This document shows, one piece after another, positions 1 to 11,800 of a stretch of 64,000 bases of DNA. Source of the DNA: Diospyros lotus (Eukaryota > Streptophyta > Magnoliopsida > Ericales > Ebenaceae); contig NC_068338.1 in NCBI RefSeq assembly GCF_014633365.1, positions 14,704,616 through 14,768,615 on the forward strand. Direction: 5' to 3'. The notes under the pieces were generated by a model. That model did no database searches, had not been told where the DNA came from, and saw only the letters and a program-made list of their open reading frames with translations. The stretch's first letter is position 1. Every line of letters begins with the position of its first letter. A program made the translations under genes and the position numbers.

Positions 1-231
1 AATGTGAATTCAGCCCTTATAGTTTTGTATTATCAAGATTTCGATTCTTGCTTTCGTTGATGTGATGATGTTACTAGTCTTAGTTTATTCCTTTAAGTTA
101 ATATGCTGAGATGGTAGATCGGAATTGTTGGGGTTTAATTTACATTGAGTGTATGTTGAATGATTGTTAGAAAAAAAAAAAATCCCTGAAATCTCGAGTT
201 AACGAACGCTTGGGAAAAACGGGGCGTTACA
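1..231 (+). mobile_element. 3' end of a Tekay-like Gypsy LTR (cut by window edge)
   Basis: The segment ends in GGGGCGTTACA at 231. Its order of motifs matches the last part of the LTRs at 49793-62225: a TTTCGAT...GCTTTCG stretch, an A-run, a CCCTGAAATC-like stretch, then the GGGG-GTTACA end. No tRNA primer-binding site follows, so this is a solo LTR or the 3' LTR of an element lying to the left. The family call rests on that internal comparison. Confidence 0.6.
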
Positions 232-663
232 ATTTTGCATTTTCCTAACTTATTTCGCTAGAGGGTTTACATTGCTTGTAGGAGGATTTTGAAACCTAAC
301 TTATAGCTGAAGGGCTTGCTTGTTTAAACAAAAAGTTTGTATTGCCTAGCTTGTTTGTTTTAAGCAAGAGGTTGTATTTTCTTAACTTGTTGCTAGATGG
401 GCTATTCGATGTGATAGGAGGATTATAGTGGATTGCTTGAAAAATTCTTAGTGAAGAGTTAAGATAGTGGATTAGACTTGATTTAAACTGAACCACTATA
501 TATCGTTTGTGTCATTTTTGTTTTTATTTTGTTTATAACTCCAAACAACTCGCTTACAAGTATTAAAATCTCATTTTTCATCAAGAAGTTTGTCAAACTT
601 CAATCAAATTTTTAAATAATCAAATTCACCTCCCTCTTGGGTATTGGTGCTATTGTTATACAA
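232..663 (+). other. AT-rich non-coding stretch; possible Copia LTR end near 662
   Basis: No gene is supported here. Around 623-662 the text AATTCACCTCCCTCTTGGG, then ATTGTTATACA, resembles the 3' end of some plant Copia LTRs. The next bases, ATTATATCACT, could be a badly decayed tRNA-Met primer-binding site (TGGTATCAGAGC type). No 5' boundary or partner LTR was found, so this is weak. Confidence 0.25.
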
Positions 664-1480
664 TTATATCACTATTTTTATGACTTACTCAATTACAAAC
701 TACTTTTTACTCGATTTAATTTTTGACATAGAAAAATTCAATACATACTCAATTAGAGAGCTATATTTACTCGAATTTACTAAAATCTTTAATCGATTAA
801 CAATTTAAGTCCTCGATTAAATTAATAATCTAGAGACTTGACATATTTCTGATAGATATCTACTCAATTAAAAGAATAATCTACTTGAGTACACATGTTT
901 TATTACTTGATTAATATGTCAAGTACTCGACTACAAACATAATTTAGAGACTTGGCAACTTTCTTAACAATATACTCAATTACAAAGAATATTTACTCGA
1001 GTACAAATGAATAATTACTCGATTAATAAATTCAAATACTTTATTACTTTTGCACGACTAAAAACTTATATTATCTACTTGAGTACAAAGCCTATTTAGT
1101 TAAGTATATTTAATCTTTTACTCGAATACATTAAAATTTGTAATCGATTATCTATTATATACCTTATGTCTACTCGATTACAAACAAAATATATTCGATA
1201 AAAATTTCATGCCTTAATTGAAATTGATTTAAGGCTTATTTAGTAAGAGTATTACTTGAGTGTATTAGATTTTTACTCGAGTACAAGAATTTGATTATAA
1301 CATTACTTGATTACATGAATCTTTTTACTCTATTATAAGAATTAATATTCTAACTTAATTAAGAGATATTACTTCATTACTCGAGTAACACTAAGAAGTA
1401 CTTGAATAAAAATTTGATTTACTCAATTAATATATATATATATATATATATATCTTACTCAATTATTTTTACGCTCATCC
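664..1480. repeat. Degenerate ACTCGATTA / ACTCGAGTA motif array
   Basis: Short motifs of the form TACTCGATTA, ACTCGAGTA and CTTGAGTAC recur every roughly 20-40 bp in both orientations within very AT-rich DNA. A (TA)n microsatellite lies at about 1430-1453. The same motif family returns at 22905-23310. It looks like a degenerate short-period array or the subterminal region of a transposon. No coding frame survives. Confidence 0.5.
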
Positions 1481-2780
1481 AATAATCTTACTACATTGTT
1501 TTGATCATCTCACTTAATAGAATTTTTCTATTTCCTTATGAAATTAAAACTTTAACAACTTAATAGATTACTCAACAATATATAAATATATATATATATA
1601 TAGTTGGGCTTGGGTGTATAATTTTGTCAATGACGTGGGTATCTTTTTGTTTAGAGAAAACCCAAATCTAGTTTCCTTAAAGGGAGTCGGTGATGCCAAC
1701 TATGGTCACCTTGTCTTCCACCTTATCAATGTTGGTAACTCTCTCTCGGAATCAAACAATGAACTGCTACTAAGATTTATTCAGCCTAGGCTTTATTAGA
1801 AGCAAACAAGAGTTGTTTTTCTTTGGGGTTTGGTTCCCTTGGAACTTATTTTTGAACTATTGGATGAGTTTTTTTGAATTTGGAGATACAAGCTTCAAGA
1901 ATGGTATCAAACCAATTTCTTGCACCTACATGATGAAAAGTGTGGGAGAAATCTCTATAGAGTTTAACATTAACGGCATACCTAGATTACATAGCCTCAG
2001 AATATTAACAGATGTGTTCTTTCTTCATGGTCTTTTGTTACTACAAATATTCTAAATGCGAGATAATTGAATTTTCTTGGCATAGATTTGTCGATAACAT
2101 GGCAATAAACGAAGTTAGTATAGACCATGCAGTCGAGCTCAACACCTTTTGATGATGCCTTCTGTTGAGTTGAGCTCCCTAAGGATCGCCTTTAGCTGGC
2201 TCTTAGATATTCCAATACTGGAGTCTTTACTCTTTCTATGGCATTTCTGAGGCTTCTCCTTTTATATAGATTCTAATTTGGTACAAAACTAACTTTTGAT
2301 GCTAGCTTTATAATTTAAATAAAAATATATTTTTTTTGTCTGTAATATTTTTTGTATTTTAGAAATTAACGTGTTTGTGATGAAAATAGATAAAATAATT
2401 TTTTATTATTTTAATTTTAAAAATTAAAAATATAAAAAATATATATTTTCTCTATTTTGTAAAATTAAAATTTAAAAACTAAAAAATGAACTAAAAATAA
2501 CAAAGAGAACAAAATTTTAGGATTCCACAAGAAGAAAAACATGAAAACTCAGGGGACGTAAATATGATTTTCGCCATTCTGCATTTGTACGCTTTAATTA
2601 AGAATATTATTTTAAACAAAATATTATATCATTTTGTAAATACTACAATAATTTAATTAAACTATTATTGTGTGATTGGTGTAATTACTACTATTTGGAC
2701 ACTTATGGTGAGATTCATATATTAATTTATTACATTATGTATTATATTAATATAAATATATAATACATCAATACAATTTG
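1481..2780. other. AT-rich intergenic DNA upstream of CDT1
   Basis: Two short open frames (1614-1799 and 1813-2055, +) have compositions that match no family I recognise and are probably chance or relic frames. From about 2270 to 2760 the DNA is very AT-rich. A TATA-like string TATAAATATA at 2751-2760 lies just before the sharp change to GC-rich CDT1 exon sequence. No other feature can be supported. Confidence 0.4.
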
Positions 2781-2851
2781 ATGGATCTCCCAAAACACCG
2801 GAGAAGCCGGCCAATCCTCCGCCGCACCGTCTTCGAAACTGCCGGGCTGCG
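2756..2851 (+). other. In-frame CDT1 N-terminal sequence lacking an ATG
   Basis: Reading upstream from the Met at 2852 in the same frame, there is no stop until TAA at 2753-2755 and no ATG. The encoded residues include FDGSPKTPEKPANPP and then RLRNCRAA before the Met. A TPEK motif (a possible CDK site) and an RxRN stretch are, as I recall, typical of plant CDT1 N-termini, so the upstream part looks like genuine CDT1 coding sequence whose start codon is gone. The only ATG here, at 2781, is in another frame and stops after about 24 codons. Confidence 0.55.
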
Positions 2852-5800
2852 ATGTCCGTGAAAGAAGTGAGAGAGGTCGCCATGAAGCTCCAGTCATCGA
2901 GTCGGGGCCAGCCGCATCAGCTCGATTCGGTTGTCCCCGACGAACAGCAGATCGGGTCGGCTTCGGGGAATGCTCCGGCCAGGAAATCAAAGAGGAAGGT
3001 TGATGAGCTGATCGAGCAGCTTCCGCAAAAGTAAGTAATTGAAAATGTTGTGAAATTACATGTGCTTGGTTAGTTTTTGGTGATTTGTTTCTCCGGATCT
3101 TGGAAGTGCATGTCTCTGATGATTTTGCAGACACCGAGTGTGTTCTAGATTCTCAGGGGTTTTGGTATTTCTTCGGGTGATCATTTTGATTGTCTTCTTT
3201 ATTGAAGTATTGAGCATTGAAAAAGTCTGAGATTCATTTGATCATCAAGAACGTCTCTTCAATGTTGGTTCTGGAATGGAAGTTACTCCTGTGAGGTTAT
3301 GCTAGTGGCTCCAACAAAGCATTACAATTTTAAGATTTTAAAAACTAGGAGATATTTTGTCTTTTGAACGAGCGTTCAGCTATGCTTTTTGCCGATTTCT
3401 GATGATGTGGTTCCATATTCTTTTCAGGCATGGGATATTGGTTAGGTTCTTCCATAGCTTGGATACTTCGATCCGGTTGCTTAGGCTAAAGGGCTCTGCA
3501 TCCACTTTTATTAATATTAGCCCCATAATAGAATTTTTGACAGATAGGTAAATTTTTATATTTAACATTCTTTTTTTGTTTTTGGATGATCTCTGTTATC
3601 ATTTCCGTTAACCTACTGTATTCATCTAACTTTTGTAGGAGGTTCTCCTATGGCCATTTAGCCCAGTTGATGTTTATTTTACCTGAAGTGATTGAGATCA
3701 AAAAGACCCTTGTACACGATGAGCAAACTAGTTGTATGAAGCCTGATCTCCATGTTTCTATGAATGTTGATGCCATTAAGGATGCAGGGAAGCTGATTTC
3801 AGAAAGTGGGAATTCACACGTGAGGAACGTCTTTCGTGCCAGACTCTTGGATTTCTTTAAAGCCCACCCTCAGGTATACGTGCAACCTCTATATGAAAGA
3901 CTCGTTAGCCATTACCTTTAGTATTGGACTCAGGATTAGTGTGCCTGTTTACTTGATGTAGACTGAACTAGAATAAGGATATGGGCTTGCCATTGTTATT
4001 GTCTGGAATCCTCATGAAGGCCACAAAAGAAGAAAAACGAAAGAACAATTGGTGACATATAGTTCATGTTGACCTCACATAGTGCGATTAAGGCTCGATA
4101 GCTTCTTGTTATTGTTGTATACTCAACATGTACCCTTTAAAGTTGGTTTTTGCAATTATTCTGCTAAAATTATTAGCGGATGCTGCTGTTTAGATTCAGA
4201 AAGCCAGACATGCTCTGTTATTTCCAAGTGCGAATGTCATTAAACACCATTATTAGCTACAGCATTACTGTAATGGTGATTCTGATCATGTTGAGATGCA
4301 TCCAATTGCCCTTCCCTAGACTGTCATTGTGGTCCAAGTGGCTAACAACAAAGATACAAGATACAAAAATTCAACCGTTTCGTAGATATAACTCTACCTT
4401 AGACCTCCGATTGATAAGTTCTTAATACAGTAACCAAATTCCTAAGTTTCACAAATATGGGCTACTCGTATGCATGTTCTATCATCAACTAGGAAGCTAG
4501 GTTTGAGTTTTAAAGGACATTTGGTCTATATCTTCTCTTCACATCACCATTTTATTTCCTATGTTTACAAGATTTTGTTCAACTTGCACTTCATCTTGAT
4601 TGGTAACATAGCGGTACATTAACAATATGCCTTTGCATTCAGGGGGAAGTTCCAGAGGCAACACTCCCGGAGCCCTTCAGTCACACCATGTCAGATCTGC
4701 AGACAAGCATAACCAAGGAGTCCAGTTCATCCTTCTGGGGTGAGACGTCAGCTAAAGTATTAGAAAAAGGGGAGCCAGCAGTTTCATCCCATCTATCTCA
4801 ATCTTTCCAGAAGCACTTTTCACTGTATGTTTCAAACAGTGAAGCAGTACATAATAACCAAAGGCAGTCAGTAGCATCCCTACATCCTTCAGTCATCCCT
4901 GTTCCAGAGCTACACTTGGACCAGAATTCTAACGAAGGGCTAACCACTGAAACTGCTCGTCCATCCAGCAGTAATTTTTTACTAAAACCAAGCTCCCGTA
5001 AATATTGTTCCTCAACTGGGACTTCTGAAGCTAGAGCAACCTCATCGCATTTACCAGCAACTCCAATGAAAGGGAGAGATTATGTAAAGAATGAAATTTG
5101 TTCCTCCGCTGGAACTGCTACCATTGAAAGAACTCCAGCAAAACTCGTTTCAACTCCATTAAAGCTGATGAGTACCATACCCACACTGCAACCACCAAAG
5201 AGGTGTCATATGAGCCCCGATGACAATTCAACCTCTTCACCCAGCAAATTGTTTACACGTCCACCCCGCAGCAGATCATTGAAATTTGATACTCCTGTAA
5301 AAAATCCAAAGCTAGAAGATGAAGTCAGTAGTGCCAGAGGAGTGTTGCGTGACAATGATATTTTTGAAATGCTTCCTGATGATCTTCTGCAATCGGTAAG
5401 CCAATGGTGAATTTGCTATGATCAATCCTTATCAAAGTGCATTTTCTTTATTGCATAGTTCATTCCTGCTGAAATTATATACGTGCTTATATAAAAGCTG
5501 TTAGAATTGCGTTTATATTGGGATAAGTTTCTTAATGATAAAATAAATGCTATGAATTTGAATTTTAAATGTTATTTCAAATTCATTAACATTTGAATTT
5601 TAACAATATAATGTAATAAGTAATTAGAATTTGAATATTCAAATTCTTAAAGAGATATGCTTATCTATATCTGTGTGATATCTATAAATAGACATAGAAT
5701 CTAATAAAAAATACACGACAATCAAAATTAGTTTTTAATCGCTTGTATATTATTTTTGACATCACTATTCGAGCCTTAGGCGTACAAGGGTAGACGGATA

Positions 5801-8800
5801 AAAAAGCTTTTATAGTTTTCTTTCACGGAAATTGTTAAGTAAATCAAATTCTATTATTTCGCTTCAATTCAGCTATTCTATATATCGTTTGTTATTTATC
5901 CAAAAGTTCTATAGTGATATCATAGCTTTTGATAATTTGTATGCACCATTGTGATTGACCATTTGTATTCACGAGTTTTCGTAACTTTTTTTTTTGTACG
6001 CGTAAGATTATTTTCGGTGTGAAATTAGTAACGCGTCGTATTATACTGTGTGTTATTATTATTTTGGTCGGTTTTTGTTTGCTCTGTTCCAGCCATGGCT
6101 AAGACAATCGTCGGTGGCCGTGTTTGTCACAACCGCTGGGCGTGCTGCTCTTCGGTCATCCTCGCAATGACTGAGGTCGTCGCCGGCGGCTGTGTTTGTC
6201 ACAGTTGTTGGGTTTGCTGCTTGTGGGTCTTCTTCATGGGTTTTCTATGAAATCTCCAGCAGGATGGACGGCCGCGTATGTCGTCGTTCGTGGGCGATGC
6301 TGTGGTGTCGAAGGCAGAGAGGTGTGAAGCGAGGATCGTCCTCGTGGTGGTTGAAGCTGTCCCGATGGCCGCGTACGTCGCAACAAGTGGGAGATCCATC
6401 GCTGGAGGCTGAAATCGGCCATGGCCGAGAGCCTTTGCCTTTTGCCATGGCCGATGGTCGATCGATTATGCCCGTAGTCGGCGACCGCCATGGGCGCTAC
6501 CAGTAGCAGGTTGCTGGCCGACTTTTAATGGATCATGGCTCACCGCTGTGAATGCTTCGCCATGGCCGATGCCTTTGTCTTCTGTTCTGTCGTCATGGGT
6601 TCGCCGTGGGTCGTCGAACGACTGCCTCTATAGCCGCCGTTAATGGAAGGAAGACGGCGGCCATGGCTTGATTTGTTGACCATGGCCGCAGCTTCTTTTG
6701 TTTTCGGTAATGGCTGATGACTGATGGTGGCCGTTGCGAGCCACCGATCAGTCGTCGGACTTCATGTCCGGCCACGTCGAACAGAGAAGGTGGAAGGGCG
6801 GCTGGCTGTGGAGGAAGAAGGCGGCGGCGGCGGCAGCGCATGGATGCCTAGAAAACCCTAACTATGTGTTGGGGAAGAAGAAGATCCACTGGGCTGTTGG
6901 GTCGCCCCATTGGGTCAAACCCAAATCGGGTCAGACCCGATCTATTAGGAGATCCGTGAGTGGATCTGAAACTGGGCCAAAGGATTTGTTCTAAATGGGC
7001 TTGGGCTTGGGCTTGGACATAGACTTGGGCTATTATTTTAAAATTGTGTCTGTTTTTTAATTTAAAATTATTTGGGCCTCAATTTTGTATTGGGCCATAT
7101 TGTTGGGTTTTTTGTTTAATTTTTTGAATTATGAATTTGGGCCATGAATTAATTAGTTTAATTTTGAGTCTAAAATTATTAATTAAATAATAAATCTATT
7201 TTGAGATTTAAATAATAAAAAAACAGAATTATTTTAGAAATATTTAATTCTGAATTACTGATTTTTGTAATTACTAATATTGTTTTCATGACTTTTATTA
7301 TGTGTTTTAATATTATCATGATAATTGTTTGGTTTATTCTTTTAGATCATAAATTAATAAGTTTAATTTTGAGTCTAAAATTATAAATAGATGTGATGTG
7401 GCATATTTTTGCTCAAAAGAAATTAGCTTAATTAATTATCTATTGTCTGAAAATATTTAGTTTTATTTGTTTATTGATAATTAATTTCGGTGTAGTATCG
7501 ATCTTGGGCCTTGTGTGAGTCCTAATATATTGTTAGATATTGTGGATTAGTTCCACATAAACAATTGAGTCATAACATTTTAGTTGTGCATTAAGGGTAA
7601 TGATTTTGAAGCTTGGCGATCTGTTGATCTTAAAGTGCATAGCTAAATGTTTGATTTAATTGTTTGTTTTGAACATGTGCATTGAATGTCTTTTTTGTTG
7701 TCCCTGATTCAGTGATCAATGGCCACCAATTCAGTTGCTGGAAGCATGACCAGGATAGATAAGTTGGATGGGTCCAATTATTTCCACATGGGAGAAGCAA
7801 ATTCAGTATTTACTTTAGATGGAGAAAGTATGGGACGTTTTGGAGACTTCACATCCCTGCTGCAAGGTTAAAATGTTTCCTTGGCGACACAACGGGCCTA
7901 TGACAAATGGCTTGAGAGGGACCGTTATGCTCGTTTTGCAGTGCTTGTGAGCATGTGGGCTGATCTCATAGGCTAGTTTGAGTCTTGCCAGACTACCCTG
8001 GAAATGTGGCAAAAGTTGAAGATCACTTTTGGTCAGACATCTGCAACAAAGCTTCGTGTTTTATAATTAAAATTTCAACAGTATGTCAAATATCCGAGGC
8101 ACAGCATGGCTGAGCATTTGAGAGTGATGGGTTCACTTATCAGAGATCTTTAGAGTGCGGGAGTAGTGCTTACTGATGAGCAACAACTCCTAGGGGTGAT
8201 TAGATCCTCGCCAGACCCTGAGTGGTCTCAGATGAAGCTCCTTAGGACACAGCAAAAATATCAAAACTTTTGATGATATTTCACGTCACTTGGAGCTTGA
8301 GGTGGAACGTGTTGAAGCGAACTGTGCGACGACTTTTGTAGCCAAGGTCGATAGACGTGAGGGCTTCGGGTCCAAACACAAGAGACAAGGATCGAAGACA
8401 TTAGGGCCTACACCTAAGATTGGCAAGAGCAAGAAAACCAAAAGAGGGACACGTGAAAAGAAAGACTTGTCCAAATTGAAATGCTATAATTGTAAGAAGA
8501 AGGGTTACTTTGCTCGGGATTGTCTAGAGCCGAAGAAGGTACATTTCTCTTCTTATTCCTCTTTGATTCATGTTGCTCGCATGCATTAGTTGCATACTCA
8601 CGTCTTGAGTGGATTGTGAATACATGAACAACACAACACATAAGTGTTGAGAAAGAAGGGTTTATGGATTACCACCGGGTGCCAGCGGGAACTCAGTACG
8701 TCACGCTTGGGAATGGCACACAAGAAGAAGTTCTTGGAGTTGGTTCGTTTCAGCTCAAGTTGAAGAATGACAAGATTCTACTCCTGAAGGACGTTATGTA

Positions 8801-11800
8801 TGCTCCTAGAGTCCGGTGTAATCTATTATCAGTAGCATGTTTATTAGGACAAGGTTATTATTTTCTTTTCCGTGATACTAGCGTGAACATCTATTTGGAT
8901 GATACATTCTTTGGTGGTGGTTTCTTAGTGGATGGTTTTTTCAAACTTAATTTGGATCATGTTTATGATAACCGTTCTATTGCTTTGGTTTCCTCTACTT
9001 CTTCTATCATAAATGTTGATTGTGATTTATGGCACAAGAGACTTGGCCATGTGGGTCAAGAAATGATGGCAAGGCTGGCAAGAGAAGGTCTATTGGGATC
9101 TCTCAGTAAAGTAAGACTCACTGTGTGTGAGCCTTGCTTAGCCGGTAAGGCCAAGAGGAAACCTTTTGGTAAGGCTTCCCGTGCATCTTGTCCTTTAGAG
9201 TTAGTACACTCTGACATATGCGGTCCTATGAATGTGAGGGTACGTCACGGTGCATAATACTTTATTATCATCATAGACGATTATTCACGTTTTGGTTATG
9301 TGTATCTGATTTCTCACAACTTAGAAGCTTTAGATTATTTCAAACGCTTTGTGCATGAGGTCGAAAATCATATGGATAAGAACTTAAAAACTTTTTAAAT
9401 CGATAGAGGTCGTGAATATCTTTCTGATCGGTTTAGAAGTCTATATGAGGAAAAAAGTATAGTTCGACACCTAACCAGTCCTGGCACTTCGCAATAAAAT
9501 GGTGTTGCAGAACGCCGAAATAGGACTTTGTTGGAAATGGTTAGATTGATGTTGGCGCAAGCGAATCTCCTGATTAGTTTCTGGGGAGATGCGTTGTTGA
9601 TTGCAGTCTACATTCTTAACCGTGTTCCAAGCAAGTCCGTGCCTTCTACCCCTTATGAGTTATGGATTGGTAGAAGTCTAAACTTGGATCACTTGCAACT
9701 TTGGAGATTAGTTGGATATGTTCATGGTACGTCCCACAAGTATGGAAAACTTGGATCAAGAGCCAACAAGAAGGTGTTTATTTAGTATCCTGCGAGTTCA
9801 AAAGGATAAGTCATGTATGGTGAACATCCTAAAGGGGGTTTGACTGAAATAGAATCTCGCGATGTAGAGTTTCTTGAGGATGAGTTCCCAAGAATTGGTG
9901 AGGTTGATAAGGACTCCCAGTTGTATGAGTTACAAGAGAAAGTGCCTTTTTATCGGTGAGAGAATTCCTGTAATTAGTCGGAGTGAACCCATAGACAATA
10001 CTTCGGAGACTCGAGTAATTCGACGCAACCAGCGTGGGCTTATCCCTCGTCGTCATTTCGATGATATTAAGGGAAGGGTACTTATGTGTGCCATGTCGGA
10101 TGACAATAAGTTGACTTCTTATGAATAAGTCTTAACCTCCCCAAACCGAGATCAATAGTTGGTCGCTATGAAAGAGGAAATGGACTCGATGGATAAGAAA
10201 AAGGTGTGGGAACTTGTTGATCTTCCACCAAATAGAAAGGCGATTGGTAACAAGTGGGTCTTGAAAATCAAACGCCGAGCTAATGGATCGATCGACAAGT
10301 ATAAAGCCCGGTTGGTCGTGAAAGGTTACACCCAAATGGAGGGTGTAGATTTCTTAGAGACATTTTCTTCTGTGGTGAGATTTGACACTATTCGCGTGAT
10401 TCTAGCCATCGTCGCTCATCACCAGATGGATGTTAATACAACATTTCTCAATGGAGAACTAGATGAGGAGATATATATGGATCAACCCATCGATTTTGTT
10501 ACTGAAGGGTAGGAGGGCAAAGTGTGCTGCCTCAAACGATCCATATATAGTCTCAAGCAACTGTTTAGACAATGGTATCTATGGTTTCATGAAGCCGTCA
10601 CCTCCATTGGTTTGACCATGATGGAGGAAGACCATTGTGTGTATATCCAACGGATAAAAGATTTGTTCTTGATTTTGTCCTTATATGTAGATAACATCCT
10701 ATTGGTTGAAAACAACTTGGAGATGATCAACACCATTAAGAAATGATTATCCTCTGTCTTTGAGATGAAGGATTTAGAGGAAGCGAGTTATATCCTCGGA
10801 GTTAAGATCTCGAGGGATTGCTCAAGGAGGCTTTTGAGTTTGTCTCAAGAGACTTACCTTCGTAAGATCTTTGAACGGTTTAATATGGATAACTCAAAGC
10901 CTGTTGATACTCCAGTTGATAAGGGTTGCACCTTGAGTACTAGACAGTGGCCTAAAATAGAGGAAGAAAGGAAACTAATGGAAAAGATACCATACGCAAG
11001 TGCTGTTGGGAGTCTCATGTACCTTATGAAGTGTACTCGTCCTGATATCTGTTTCGCCATTAGACTAGTAAGCAGATACCAAAGTAATCCTAGTGAGAAA
11101 TATTGGAGAGTTGTCAAGAGAATTATGAGGTATCTACGTGATACTTATGATTATGCCCTAACTTTTCAAGGTGAAGATATGAAAGTATGTGGTTACACTG
11201 ATGCTGATTTTGGCGGAGATATAGATGATAGTGTCTTCACATCTGCATTTGTTTTCACTCTTGGTGGAGGCTTTATTTCTTGGTGAAGCAAGAAGCAAGA
11301 TTGTGTTGCTCAGTCAAGCATGGAAGCAGAGTATGTGGCTAGCTCAGAAGCTGGAAGACATGCATCCTCGCTTAGTGCTTTCTGTCTAGAGCTCGAGGTA
11401 ACAACTCAGGCTAATGAACCTGTTGAAATTCGTATCGACAACACGGCTGCGATGTAGTTCGCACATGACCCCAAATTCCATGATAGACGAAAGCACATAA
11501 GAAGAAGATATCACTACATTAGGGGATTGATCAGGAATAAGGAAATGATTTTGAGTTATATTCTTAGCGCTGAAATGTTGGCTAACCCATTGACAAAGCT
11601 ACTTAGCAGGAATGTATTTGAATCCCATGTGAGGCGTATGGGATTACGTAGAATTTGAGTTCTACATTTGATCACTGTTTATGACATTCATTTTGATTTA
11701 TGCTGATGGATATTTGTTATCTTATTTAGGGGGTGTTTGTTAACTAAGATATGGGATGGAAAAGCCAAGATATGGGATGCATCCCGGACTTCTATCATTT

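Noticed and set aside
1614..2055. Two adjacent + frames as a gene
   Set aside because: Different frames, no recognisable motif, AT-rich surroundings.
5396..5410. Frame continuing to a stop after CDT1 exon 4 (end of the 240-codon frame)
   Set aside because: GTAAGC at 5396 is a donor, and exon 5 at 13921 continues the conserved domain.
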